From: Psococerastis gibbosa
Lineage: Eukaryota > Arthropoda > Insecta > Psocodea > Psocidae
Reading direction: 5' to 3'
NCBI GenBank assembly: GCA_963971405.1
Contig: OZ020491.1
Span: forward strand, 23,058,855-23,122,854
Length of the DNA stretch: 64,000 nt
Within the stretch, counting starts at the first letter, position 1; each line of letters opens with the position of its first letter. Both the position numbers and the translations under genes were made by a program. The notes under the pieces were generated by a model that was given only the letters and a program-made list of their open reading frames with translations, had not been told where the DNA came from and searched no databases. Below are positions 11,038 through 22,016 of this stretch, one piece after another.

Positions 11038-11661
11038 TTAAAACATGTACAGTCTTCTTCTGTAGTTGCAATCTAGCGATTGAATTGCAGCAAATCTTTC
11101 CACCTCCTTCTCCACTCCTCCCTGTCTTGGGCCGTTCTCTTGAGTTCTAAGTAGGTTCCGCATCTCATATCTTTCTTGAGGTCTTCTGCGTACGCCTTCT
11201 TTGGTCGCCCTCCTGCATTGGTGCCCTCGATTGACGATTGTGCCTTCTATAATGGTGCTTAAGAGTCCTTCCTGTCTGATAAGGTGACCCATCTATTTTG
11301 CTCTTCTCACCGAAATGGAGGCAATTGGGGATCTTTTAACATTTATCCTTTGAAGTACCTCTTCATTCGTTATGTGGTCTCTCCAAGATATTTTCATCAT
11401 TCTCCTATAGCACCACATTTCGAAAGCCTCCAGCTTCTTTTTGCTTCTTTCGTGTATGCACCATGTCTCACAGCCATAAAGCAGTATGCTCCATACTAGC
11501 GATTTAAGCAGTCTTTTTCTAACATTTATGTCGATGTTGTTAGCCTCGAATATCTTCGACTTTTTGTTAAACGCTAGCCGGGCCATTTGAAGTCTGCTGG
11601 AGATTTCGGCGCATGATCTTCCATCGCGCGTTATTTTACTGCCAAGGTATGGAAAACTCAT
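11038..11661 (-). pseudogene. RTE/craTA-like LINE reverse transcriptase C-terminus
   Basis: The minus strand encodes about 205 codons typical of the end of RTE-like LINE ORF2: FPYLGSKITRDG at the start, then a basic helix, SILLYGCETW, FEMWCYRRMMKISWRDH, VTNEEVLQR-like residues, and the tail GHLIRQEGLLSTIIEGTI. The reading frame is continuous except for one stop at about 11293-11295, just before MGHLIRQ, where the family has an aromatic residue. Residues upstream of 11661 in the same frame do not fit the family. The remnant has lost the polymerase core, including the YADD-type catalytic box. The 3' tail beyond 11038 is not clear. Confidence 0.85.
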
Positions 11662-11934
11662 AACATTTTGTATGGAAACATGTACAGTAGCCTGCATGAA
11701 ATAAAATGCTGTCAATTTGGAAGCGGAAATTTCCCAACACCAGAAACAGATATGCAGAGACAGACACTCAATTGTGATCAAAGCAATTTCTCCCATTTTC
11801 CCCAACTTTTTTGCTTCCATCTAGAAATTCGTGCCATCACTGAATCGACCTGGAACGATTGAACGAATTGGCAAAATAATTAATTACGCGTGTGCTACGC
11901 ATCTTTTCTACGCATGAACGAACATATATAATAA

Positions 11935-12245
11935 TTTTTTTTTTTTCTTTTCCTTGTCCAGTATTCCCTGGACAAGGAGCATATATTACAAAAATACAAT
12001 ACATAATAATAACATCCCGCATCCCCAAGCTAGCGCTTATTTGGGACAAAAGACTCATACTGTGCTGCTAAACAAGGCTTAATCATTTATTTTTGTTATT
12101 TATTTATAATGTTTATTTTATTTTTATTTTTATTTTAACTTGTTATTTTAATGTCAGTTTTATTATTATTATTAACTCCATTGACCAGCCATCTTTTTAT
12201 ACCCGCTTTTAACTCACCCATCTGTTTAAATTTTTTCATTATAAT
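11935..12245 (-). mobile_element. 3' untranslated end of a Jockey/CR1-like LINE
   Basis: Nearly identical to the 3' end of the larger LINE at 47885-48838. It holds the terminal hairpin CCTTGTCC/GGACAAGG (11953-11978), CATCCCGCATCCCCAAGC, and the last few codons of the reading frame near 12180-12235. The copy is 5'-truncated after about 310 bp. Confidence 0.75.
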
Positions 12246-12377
12246 AATAATAATGCGTGTATTTCTCAAAAAAACATAACAAATTTTACTGAACCGGTGC
12301 CAAAAAGGCGCGTTGGGATCACCACACAATTTACTGTCGTAGGTTATTTACTAGTTCGTCACACTAACAATATTTTT

Positions 12378-12730
12378 TTAATCTGTACCTGTGAGCAGAC
12401 TTATAATATGGTTCTTAATGATAGACAAGGTAATATTTTCATTGTATCCGGCCCTGATCATTTCATTGTAGTAACTCAAACCTCGATAGTTGACAGAATT
12501 TCTGCTGTGTGTTAATTTGTAATTAGGAGCCGTGAGGAATCCACGTCCTGTTTGCCTAGTGCTTATGTTATTAGCAGAAATTCTGTCAACTTGGAAGTTA
12601 CTCAAGTTGGATACAACCATTGTCAGTAAAATTTTCTTGTATAATAGCTCAAATGACAAAATTCCTAACTCCTTAAATATTATCCTCGTACTAACATTGT
12701 AACCTGTTTTATTGAGCATTCTCATGGCAA
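12378..12730 (-). pseudogene. LINE reverse transcriptase C-terminal remnant
   Basis: A 115-codon minus-strand frame begins RMLNKTGYNVSTRIIFKELG and continues with LSFELLYKK, a basic stretch with GRGFLTAPNYKLTHSRNSVN and a YNEMI-like block. This is the usual C-terminal signature of Jockey/CR1-type LINEs (a 'P-T-R' helix, then 'G..YYN.LP'). The P and LP residues of the last block are degraded. Only the region after the polymerase core remains. Confidence 0.65.
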
Positions 12731-12930
12731 ATTTTTGGCATTTTTTGCTTTTATCTTACTTGTTAAAAATGGTATAGGAAGCGATGTTTTTACACACGTC
12801 AAAGAATCCAGAGACGAGCAGAACTGAAATAAATAAAGCATTCTCGAGAAGAAAAAGAAAGTAACATCGAAAAAGGGACTTTTACTGCAATCAAAAACCA
12901 GTAACAAGTCCCAATTTTGATCAACACCCA

Positions 12931-13535
12931 ATTTCGTCTTTCTTTTTCAACTCTTTTTGCCCCCCATAGGAATTCGAATCATCTCTCTGAATAGACTTGA
13001 AATGAGCCTTTCCAGTTCCATCACGAGTTCATCTTCTTTGTAACTATATTCGCCAATTAAAAGTAAATTCGTGACAGGTGGAAGAAAAGGCTAACAACAC
13101 CTTTAAATTATTTTGTGTCGACGATATTTGGGAGAGAGGAAGCGGCGTGGAAACGTGATGTCTGGTTTTTGTACCGGGAAAAGGAAGAAAAGTAGGGGAG
13201 GGTGCGGGGGCAAGGGGTGGAAAGAGGAAAAGGTTCTCAAATTATTGGTAAATTGATCAGGTTCGGGGAGGGGGGGGGGGAGGTCTTCGATGGATTCTGT
13301 GAAAGTTTTTTTAGAGGAAAATCTATTTGCTGCTTCACAGACACACGAGACATTGTAATAATATATTGTGTAGTTCTGTATCGCGATTCGCGATTCAAAA
13401 ATACAAGTATAAGTTCTGTCATGTTGATTTTTTGTATATTATTTGTTGCGCTGACAATTTATTGACGTGTTAATTGCATAATAATGATTCACTCTTGACT
13501 GCTAGACCTATAAATACTAACTTTTACTTTTTAAT
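12931..13535. other. Unassigned sequence with poly-G tract
   Basis: No gene seen. A poly-G tract lies near 13267-13280, and G-rich sequence spans 13130-13290. Confidence 0.4.
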
Positions 13536-13536
13536 T

Positions 13537-13915
13537 TTACATATCCTCGTGGAGGGTTTCCAGACGTTTCCAGACGGTTCTGTCTTGCGCGCCCTCCCTT
13601 GTGAGCCCGGTTTCTTGCAGGTCGCTTACAATTTTCCTCTCCAGGGTGAGCTTTGGGCGCCCGCGTCCAGGTACCATCGCCTCTCCCGCTCTGCGTATCA
13701 GCGCTGATGCCTCTCTCCTCTGCATGTGTCCCCACCAGCTGAGCCTCTTCCCTCGTAGTTTCTGCACCACGTCCGTTGTTCGCATTTCTTCCCGAATGTC
13801 CTCGTTTCTGCGCCTGTCGTTCAATGTTACGCCACATGCCCTCCACAGCATCCTCATCTCCGCTACGTGGATCGCTTGTTCTTCGCGTTTACGCACGGCC
13901 CAACACGCAGATCCA
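13537..13915 (-). pseudogene. RTE-like LINE reverse transcriptase C-terminus, open frame
   Basis: A minus-strand frame of about 125 codons is open throughout and carries the terminal RTE signature in order: YGSACWAVRKREEQ near 13915, VAEMRMLWRACGVTLNDRRR, NEDIRE, KLRGKRLSWWGHMQRRE, then GRGRPKLTLERKI and a W-K-R-L close. These are the residues after the polymerase and thumb of RTE ORF2. It is 5'-truncated, without the catalytic core. The frame is uninterrupted and unusually GC-rich for the window, so the insertion is fairly recent. Confidence 0.85.
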
Positions 13916-13984
13916 TAGGTAATTACCGCGTGTGTCCGTAAACCTGCGTCACACTTGTGCGTCGTTATTAGACTTTTAAGACTA

Positions 13985-14035
13985 CTTATGGGGGGGGGTG
14001 GACCCCCCTCGGACCACCCCCCTGAGCACGGCCAT
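13985..14035. repeat. Poly-G tract with complementary C-rich arm
   Basis: GGGGGGGGG at 13990-13998 is followed by GGACCCCCCTC and ACCACCCCCCTGAG, so the segment can fold back. It ends in GAGCACGGCCATG, as seen in other G-tract repeats in the window. Confidence 0.5.
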
Positions 14036-14671
14036 GCTAGAACGTCGGGTTCATAGTTGAATTCTCAACCACCTGCGATACGCGGGTTCCCACATACAGC
14101 ATATACCACAAAGCCGAAATTATACTCGCATTATCACATTGAAATTCACAGAGACAACGACACACGATACGCCCTCGTCAAACGTAAACTTAATCCACGA
14201 ACGTCACATTCCAAAATTTCGGAATATGTGAACCCCGCACTTCATTGTTACGTCCCAATGAAGCTCCAAATGAACATAATATCAAAAACCCTTTATCCCA
14301 AAATGAACAGATTGCTTTGAAGATCAAAGGAAATTTAAATAAACCGACTTAGACTCGGAAGAGGCCTTAGAAAGGAGACGAGGAGCTTAGAAGGAGCACA
14401 GGAAAGGTGAACCCATTCAGAAAGGTTGATTAACTACAGCAATCTAGTGCTTAAGTCCTGATTCCGGGGCCCCGCCTTGCTGACCCCGTATCTCCAGATT
14501 TTATCTTCAGCCATTTCTGAATTGGTTCTTCAGCCAATTTCGCGGTCGGAACGTCTATTGCTTATTAAATTAGGGCCAGTCAAGGCCGGCGGTTTTTGAA
14601 AGTGAAATTTATGGGTTTTGTGTAAGGAACGGTGAACGGTTGGAGAAATTGAGGTGAACGTGGGTATAAAA

Positions 14672-15345
14672 GCAGTGATTCTACATTACAGCACGCCTCT
14701 AGTTTAATTTTGTATCCTAAAATGTTTTTATTATAAAACGAGTCGGAAAATTCTTTACAATGAACTGAATAACTAAGGCGGCTATTCCGCCGACGTGGAT
14801 TGTGAATGTGAATGTGTCATCAGACATCATTAATAAGTCTCTACCATATTATAACTTAATTTTTTTTTTTTAACATAGATTTTAATATAGATTTACTATA
14901 GATAAGTTAAGTATCTACATAATAGTCTCCTTAAAATATGGCAGAGACTTATTAATGATATCTGCTACCACGTCATGACACATTCACATTCAAAATCCAC
15001 GTCGGTGTCTAGCCGCCTTAAGGCAATCACTTCCTGGTTTCATGGGAGTTGCCAATCATGTAAATAATTCTCAGAAGCTAAGCCTGTTTTGGCAAAGCAA
15101 ATAAAAAGAGGTTTTGTCAAAAAATGGCTACCAGGCGATATACCTGTATAATTAAACAGTGATTCTACATAACAGGCACAGCATGCCTCTAGTTTAGTTT
15201 TGTATAGTAAGAGGTTTTTGTCAAAAAACGAGTCGGAAAATACTATACAATGAACTGAACAACTTAACGCAATCAGTTCCTGGTATCATGGAAGTTGTCA
15301 ATTGTGTAAATAATTCTCAGAAGTGGAACGTGTTTTGGCAAATTA
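14672..15345 (+). repeat. Direct duplication; one copy holds a MITE
   Basis: Unit A (14672-14776 continued at 15019-15108) and unit B (about 15161-15345) share AGTGATTCTACAT, CACGCCTCTAGTTTA, CGAGTCGGAAAAT, CAATGAACTGAA and AATAATTCTCAGAAG. Unit A is split by the MITE at 14777-15018, while unit B has an unbroken AACTTAACGCAATC at the same point. Confidence 0.75.
14777..15018. mobile_element. GGCG-type palindromic MITE, copy M1
   Basis: 242 bp. The termini are GGCGGCTATTCCGCCGACG and its reverse complement CGTCGG...AGCCGCC. Subterminal ATCTGCTACCACGTCA lies on the right arm near 14961-14976. The arms pair along most of their length, with an AT-rich loop at 14855-14930. The neighbouring duplicated block supplies an empty site. 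Confidence 0.8.
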
Positions 15346-15360
15346 ACAAAGATATTGACA

Positions 15361-16193
15361 AAGAACCAGTCCGAGTTTACTCGAACATGCTTTCCAATTT
15401 ATCAAAATTAGTTAAATTTCCGATATCTCGGGGGGGGGGGGGGGGGGTGGGTGTGGTGTTGTCCACATGATGTCACTAGAGGTGAGGTAAATTCTAGATG
15501 GGTCAGACCAACACATTACCACTCAGCAATACTGGCAGGGCGCGCAGTGCATTTCAACGTGAATTTTCTATCATTTTTTCAAAAAAAACATTTTTTCTAC
15601 AAAACCAAATACTTTTCTGGGAAAGCAACCTGTCCGGTTTCGTTACTCAATTTAACACCTAATACATGCCTGAAGGTAGAAATCATAGATGGAAAGGTTT
15701 CACAGAAAAATTATTTTTTAGTCATTTTTCATTAAAAAATTTTTTATTTTATTTTTTTACCCCCAGAAGCAAACTATCAAGGGACAAGTGACCCCACGCA
15801 TTTTATCAACATTAATAACGACTACAATATATGTGAATTTAAAAGAAATCGTTAGAGCCATTTTAGATAAATAATTTTTTTAGACGTTTTTTTGGAGTTT
15901 TTTGAATATAAAACCCCCCCAAATTGAGATAGCCCAAAATAAAAAAAATGATCTCGTGGTATGATTTTTGTGAACCTACATGCAGAATTTCATCAAAATC
16001 GACTGAGTAGTTTGCCCGGAAATCGACGAACAGACAGACAGACAGACAGACAGAGCGACAGACAGACATCTCGTAAAAACCACTTTTTTGGGTTCCTGGG
16101 ACCTCAAAACGTGTAAATCCGTTGAAATCTCGGAATCGAAAATTTCGACCGTCACAAAGCTTTCCTTATACTACGTATAAATTGGAAAGCAAA
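15361..16193 (+). repeat. Interspersed repeat family R, copy 1 (full)
   Basis: About 830 bp. In order: GAACCAGTCCGAGTTTACTC, TGCTTTCCAATTTAT, a poly-G tract (15430-15446), a ...GTCCACATGATGTCACT block, AT-rich middle, TAGTTTGCCCGGAAATCGAC, a CAGA microsatellite (16031-16053), CCTGGGACCTCAAAACGTG, and the end ATAAATTGGAAAGCAA. The two ends form a short inverted repeat (TGCTTTCCAATTTAT / ATAAATTGGAAAGCA). The minus-strand frame with VCLSVCL is the microsatellite read in one frame, not a gene. Class unknown. Confidence 0.75.
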
Positions 16194-16479
16194 AATTGCT
16201 ACCAGGCGACAAAGAAACGATAATTATCATCTTTAATTACATCTTCATACAGCTATCACGAAGCGAAGCCATGTGTGAATGAGTAGGTTCATATCAGTCT
16301 GAATCATTCTCGGCAGCGTCATCTTTGGCCTTCCTCTTCATCCTGGGACCACACTCTCCTCAACCTATTTCTGTAGATTGGTCTCGCCTCGCCTTTGGAC
16401 ATACCCATGGCATAACTGTTATACCAGGCGTTTTTCACTGAGCTTGAGAGTGATTAGAGAGGCTAGGCCAATCTTCTCT

Positions 16480-16737
16480 TCTGCTTCTGGCTCTACAGCC
16501 CTTGATGAGCTTTGGCCTGCTCGACAACACTCTTCAAGTCATCTTCGAGGACGTCCCGCCAGTTTTCCTGTCATGCTTGCTTTGTACATCATTTTCGGCA
16601 TGCGGTCCTTTGACATTCTTACAACGTATCCCAGCCATCTTATGCGTAGTGCTTTTATGAACCGGACTATGTCTTCTCCGTTCAGTATTGCGTCTATTTC
16701 GGCGTTATGTCTTATACGCCATCCGCTAGGCCAATAG
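16480..16737 (-). pseudogene. RTE-like LINE 3' end (AAG-tail family)
   Basis: The minus strand encodes NAEIDAILNGEDIVRFIKAL and IRWLGYVVRMS, then an M-P-K-M block and ASMTGKLAGRPRR, and finishes at the GGCTCTACAGCCC...GAAGAAG end that other copies share (29235, 38995, 44060, 47050, 35283, 50570). It is the C-terminus of an RTE-like ORF2 with the catalytic core missing. Confidence 0.75.
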
Positions 16738-16759
16738 TTTCAGTAGAATCTTAATAAGG

Positions 16760-18275
16760 CTGCGCTTCACAAGGGGCCTTAAATTTGGCCTTAAAATTTT
16801 GAAATTTTACAGTACGTTATTGTAATAGCAGAATATTAGGCTACTATTGGGATAATTTAAGACATTTTAGCTACAAAGTAATTTTTTTCCCTTTTCCCAA
16901 ATTCACGTTCATATCAAACATTTCCCTCACGTTTTTAGCTGAATATCAGCTAAACTATGAGAAACAATAGCCTGAAGGGGTTGGAGTGATGGAAAAAGAA
17001 GCAGGGTCAGCACACGTGCCAGGCGCTGCCTCTCCAGGCTGGAGCCTCAATTTTTTTTATTTTGGGTTTCCCTTTGGAAATTTGAGTGCCAATTGACTAC
17101 ATATGATGAACACGTTTTGAAATGAAATGAAATGAAATTATAATAGGCCATTTTAACCACATTCAGTACAGTGTTACAATAAAAGTTACTGCATGTGCTC
17201 GGCACCGTCAAAACTATAAATAGCTATATACATATATAGATTTTTTTTAAAAAACCTACATATAATCATCAGTAATACTATACATCAATACAATCCTTAT
17301 CCATTAAAATTAAAATTTTATGAGTGTACGTCCCGCAGGAAATAGGTACCCCAAAATCCGTTGTTTTTATTAAAGATTTGGCTCATTGAAGTTGTTAAAG
17401 ACTACTTCATGCATCACATAATAGGGTATTTTTTTTTGGTACCGTAGCATTTACATAAAAATGATTGAGGGCTAAATTTTCACGTAAACTAGATACCATG
17501 AAGAAGTACCAACAATGCAATTTATTAAATGTAACAGGTTTCGTTAATATATTGTACTATCATCAGACTCAGGTATTTTTAATTTTATATTTAGAAGTAT
17601 AAATAATCTACTAATAGTTCCAATTTCGACAGAACATGAAACGAATAGCAACCCTTTGTAATGTCAATATACGTGTCTGCCCTTATGATATACATCCTAT
17701 TATACCAGTTTCATCCCATTTGAGGGGGGGGGGGATTACGAAAACCAGGAATAGCGTAGGCTTCATTATGGGTTTGAAACCAGGAACTGATGAGATCACC
17801 TTCATTGCGGACTGGCAGAGCTTTGGGCTTAATAATATATACATATGCATCCACTTGTAAAATGCAATTTGTACGAAGCCGCTGCAATACTCATCTGGCT
17901 TCGCAGGCCTCAATTTCTCGAGCTTTCCATCAGAAGTGCATTATTAGCTGGTGAAGCAATAACTTTTCTCTTTTATTAGTTTTTCGTATTTTCTCTCCAT
18001 ATTTTCCAGTTCAGAGGTACGGAATTACTTTTTACTCGCTTTTCGTGGAAATTATTCATACATTTCTCGATTTTAAATTAACAACTGAGCCGGTTCAGGC
18101 TAATTTGATGAATGAAAAAATTCTGTTTTGAGTTCATATTTCACATAAGTTTCTTTTTTTTACTTGTACACGAACTGTCGGGTTCACGCCAGCTACAATT
18201 GGTCTGTGGTAAGCTATAAGTCTATTTGTGCTTACAACCAGTTTAGTTTGACACCTATGACATGTATCAGTCTGC
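16760..18275. other. Unassigned AT-rich sequence
   Basis: No gene. GAAATGAAATGAAATGAAAT near 17119 resembles a LINE tail. The 17323-17430 block is a dispersed repeat related to 4868-4985 and to the left arm of the palindrome near 40980. A poly-G tract lies at about 17725-17735. Confidence 0.4.
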
Positions 18276-18279
18276 CTAA

Positions 18280-18663
18280 GGTGCCCATTCCATTGACCGG
18301 CTAGGGCTATTTCCAAAAACGGTGACGTGGTAGCAGACATTCAAGACTTAGGTGGCGTTTCCACCGACCTCGCATTGCAGAATTGACGGAAATTTTTATT
18401 TTCCTCTATGTCATAGTTAAAATTGATCAATGATCATACAGTAAAATCACAAACAAACAAACTAAAATTAAAAAATGGCGTCATGGGATATGTTAAATAC
18501 AAACATTTTAATAGATTTCTATAAAAAGAAACATTCTAATTTCCGCCAATGTCATTTGCATTATGCAATGCGAGGTCGGTGGAAACGCCACCTAAGTCTT
18601 GAATGTCTGCTACCACGTCACCGTTTTTGTAAATAGCCCTAGCCGGTCGATGGAATGGGCGCC
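18280..18663. mobile_element. Composite GGCG-type palindromic MITE, copy M2
   Basis: 384 bp. The outer arms start GGTGCCCATTCCATTGACCG and end in the complement at GGGCGCC. Inside them a second pair of arms begins GGTGGCGTTTCCACCGACCT and closes with AGGTCGGTGGAAACGCCACC. The outer arms carry TGACGTGGTAGCAGACAT. TA flanks both sides (TA before AGGTG, TA after CGCCT). Core loop: ATTGATCAATGATCAT then AAAAATGGCGTCATGGG. No transposase. Confidence 0.8.
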
Positions 18664-19065
18664 TTATTCATGCGGAGAAACATTCCCAATAATAATAGAA
18701 AGATCAGCAGGGCCGTAGGCAGAGTGTTGTGCTGACTATTGTCCTCAATTGCATAGTAATGATTCACTCTGGACAACTAAGTCTAAAGGTAATACACGTA
18801 TTACCACCAGTGTACCTATAGCTTGCTCCCATCAATAGTGCGTCACTATTAGCCAATTAGAGCGCTAGTTACATGTCATTGAGACTAGTGATAGTAGGGT
18901 GGGCGATTCTGATGCAACTCACAACCAGAAGATTGAGAAGTAGAAGATGCAAGATGCTATTAGGGTATTACATTGCATATATTATTCAAGTTCTTTTATT
19001 GAGTTTCATCGAGTACTTCTCTATATGGTCAAATAGACCGTAACACATATGTATCAGTTTGCCTA

Positions 19066-19437
19066 ATTCGCCAACGGCCTTACCAAGTTGAATCCACGAG
19101 AGCAGAGAGTGTATCAAACAGCGGTAAACTTGGTGGTGTACACAGCGTTGGCAGGGGAACATGGTGGGACATGATAACGCGCTGAGTGTATACCAGTCTG
19201 TCTACGTGCGTGGCGAGTCCTGGTTACCTCCGAATTAATCGTGTTACTTTACTATGTTCCCACAAGTGGTTCGGAATGCACTATAATCAGGAGGTCCACC
19301 CTGTCAGTCAACTCCCCTTCTCCCCGAGGTGAAATAGTCTGCCCTTAGGGTGCCTCAAGTTAATAAACAGACTCACTCCCCCCACCAGGTTGACAGGGTA
19401 GCTGAAAGCAGAAATGCTGAAAGCAGGCGTTAGAAAA
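19066..19437 (+). repeat. Interspersed repeat, family F, copy 3 (fullest)
   Basis: The longest copy, from GCCAACGGCCTTACCAAG to GCAGAAATGCTGAAAGCAGG. It includes CAGGGGAACATGGTGGGACA and the CCCCGAGGTGAAATAG segment. No stable coding frame is shared with the other copies. Confidence 0.65.
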
Positions 19438-19635
19438 AACGTTTGTCTAATTCATGCGGAGAAACATTCCCAATAATTTCAGAAAGATCAAGGGTCGTAG
19501 GCAGAGTATGGTTCAATATATGCCACTGCAGTACGTCCAGAACAGACCTTGGTGTCTTTGGCCCTAGGGTTAAATATCTGGAGTCTCTTGGGGAGACAAC
19601 TACAGTATACCTCTCTGGGTTTTGCAACTAGAATG

Positions 19636-19880
19636 GACATCTGCATATATAGGTGTCAGAGAGTCTAGAGCATGCAGATTCTGCAAAGAAGGAACGGAGG
19701 ACCCCGAGCACATCCTCCTTCACTGCGATGTAATCGCACGAAGAAGAGTGCTTGAGAAGACCTATCGTTTCTAAACACCCTCAAGATCCTGGTTCTCCTG
19801 AAGGAGATAGGCCTCGAGTAAGTGAAGCGTTGTAGATACTTTGTTGTAGGGGGCATAATAGGCCCAATAGGCTTAAGTGC
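19636..19880 (+). pseudogene. LINE C-terminal zinc knuckle fragment
   Basis: The plus strand reads GVRESRACRFCKEGTEDPEH and then ILLHCDVIARRRVLE before a stop near 19772. The C-x2-C...H-x4-C spacing is the terminal zinc knuckle of R1/Jockey-type LINEs. Residues after it are frame-broken, and the sequence runs into GGGGGCATAATAGGCCC. Confidence 0.7.
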
Positions 19881-20290
19881 ACATAGGTGCTCCATATAGA
19901 AAAAAAAGAAAAAAGAAAAAACTGTACTTCGAAAAACTTCAAAATAATAATAGTCTACAGTACGACAGCATGCTGCTGGAAACAAACGTATTTGCCTCGT
20001 ACTTCAAGAAGAAAATTAGGTCAGGAGCTCGGGGAAGGCTAAGGTCTTATGAGTAGCAGGTTTCCGTTGATATAAATCTGCAGGGCTAAATTAATTAGGT
20101 TGATTTTCGCAGGCAATAAAAAGGGAAAGAGGGCGGGGGACGGGGAGGAGGCAGCTCCCTTTAATTCAAAGCAACATTATCACCACCCATTTTACAGTCA
20201 ATTTTCATTTTTGCTACAACCTGATGGGGAGCTTTCTGGTTAAATTTATTTTCTTGCTGACTGTTACACTACAGTAGCGTATATATAATT

Positions 20291-20776
20291 TGGGGTATTC
20301 ACTGCGTTTGGTTTTCCCTAAGGGAAAGTACTAATGTAACTCCAGTTTTTCTACGTAGAAAAATAATGCCATGGAAACGTGCGTATCTCTACGTTTCCGA
20401 CTTTACCCGACCTAACCTAACTTACCTCCAAAGCTTCTTTGCCTTCGGCTATTAACTTATGAACATCTGCTGTAGTCCATCACTTGCCATGTGTTTCCTT
20501 TTGTTGTTTTTTTTTTATATTAATTTCTGTCGCAGCGCTCATTTTTTTTTTCAATTAAATAAAAATAAAAACCAAAATTCAAATGCAAAACAACAACAAA
20601 TATGGCCATTTGGCGTTTTCGATTCCCCAAGCTTAGTTTGCCCAACCAACAAGTAGTTGGGTAAAGTGTGGGAATGTTTTGAAATAAGTTTCTTTATGGC
20701 ATTATTTTCTGCGTAGAAAACCTGGACTTCTATTCCTAGTTTCCCTTAGGGTAAACCAAACACAGTGAATACCCAG
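20291..20776. mobile_element. Long-TIR MITE
   Basis: 486 bp with inverted repeats of roughly 95 bp. Left: GGGGTATTCACTGCGTTTGG, TTCCCTAAGGGAAA, then CTACGTAGAAAAATAATGCC. Right: GGCATTATTTTCTGCGTAG, TTTCCCTTAGGGTAAACC, AAACACAGTGAATACCC. The TTCCCTAAGGGAA motif is itself a palindrome within each arm. The 65-codon frame in the middle is low-complexity and not supported as a gene. Confidence 0.75.
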
Positions 20777-20779
20777 GCT

Positions 20780-22015
20780 ATTAATTACTTAGTATAGTGT
20801 TTGAATTGTGCTTACGCCCAAATTACATAATTTTAATTTTGTTTTCTTAATAGCTGTTCCTATAGGTAGTTTAATCGGTGTTTCTTTGAAGGCGATAAAA
20901 CTGATGTTTTGTGGTAATATCATGATACCGTGATCGTGTGTTTGAGCCCCACTCTGTCCCTATTTATATTTATTTCCTTTTTCAGATGCAATGTTCTATA
21001 ATGCATATTGCCTCCACAAGCTAAGTCATTATAATGTATTATATTTGTTTGTACATAGTATAGTATATTTTCTACCATTTGATCCAATAATATTCCTAAA
21101 TGTATAAAAGTAGGTTTAACAAAAACAGTTAATAAATGTTTCCAATTAACCACTTCAGTAAACCTACTGTAGGTCCTGAAGGACTTTTCAAGACTCTGGG
21201 TCTACTTATAGTGGCCCATAGGTGCCCAATGCCAAAGACCCCATGGATTTTGGATATTATTTGTATTGTTTCCGAATGAAATTTTCGCCATGGGCAAACT
21301 GGTATATGTCCTCGATGTCAACCTACACCGGCTACAAGCGATAATGGACAAGCTATTGCCGTTGTACAGTGATACGAAGCTAAGCAGAAAAGCCTATCAT
21401 TGCCACGATTTGAACCCACAACCTTATTTGAAGTTCAAAGAGCCAACTTTGAAATTTAGTCAACCATGCAGACCCGGAGATGCCACTTAAAGAAACAGAA
21501 TTCGCTTTTAAGCAGAAAAGGGGTGAGAAATGAAACAACTCTGTCAAAAGTTACAGGAACTTGTCTTTTATATGGAGGAAAATGCGCGGGAAAGTACAAC
21601 TTTTCCCCGGAAAATTTCCATCCGCAAGCAACATGAGAATACTGACGTTGTTTAAATATTTAATATTTGAGCGAAACATTAGCATTTAAGCCAGTTCAAA
21701 ATGAAACTGAAACGTTAGAAATTATTCCTTCTATCGTATGATCTTTAACAAGGCGGAATGAAGCTTTGGTTTTCCTATTAAAAATTAAAAAGTTTTAACT
21801 TTAAAGAATTCTCAAGTAGACTTTAAAGGCGGGCTCTAGTGTTTACCCGTTATCATTGCCATCTTTATAATTACCGTTTGTCTTGTCTCCGTGGATTCTT
21901 TAATTGAATTCTGTACTCGCAACTTCTTCTTCGCGCACTTTAACTTTTTAAGCTCGCGATTGTGTTCTTTGAACGGAAAGAGGCTTTTTTTATTCTAGCA
22001 ACACCCGGGATCTTG
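20780..22015. other. No gene or clear repeat seen
   Basis: AT-rich. Frames at 20920-21153 and 21266-21490 lack recognisable motifs. Confidence 0.4.
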
Positions 22016-22016
22016 G

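Noticed and set aside
15863-16069. Minus-strand frame with repeated VCLSVCL residues, recurring at 44584 and 49435
   Set aside because: It is the CAGA microsatellite of family R read in one frame; length and frame vary between copies and no domain is present.
20405-20420. ACCTAACCTAAC resembling the insect telomere repeat (CCTAA)n
   Set aside because: Only two units; too short to support an interstitial telomeric array.
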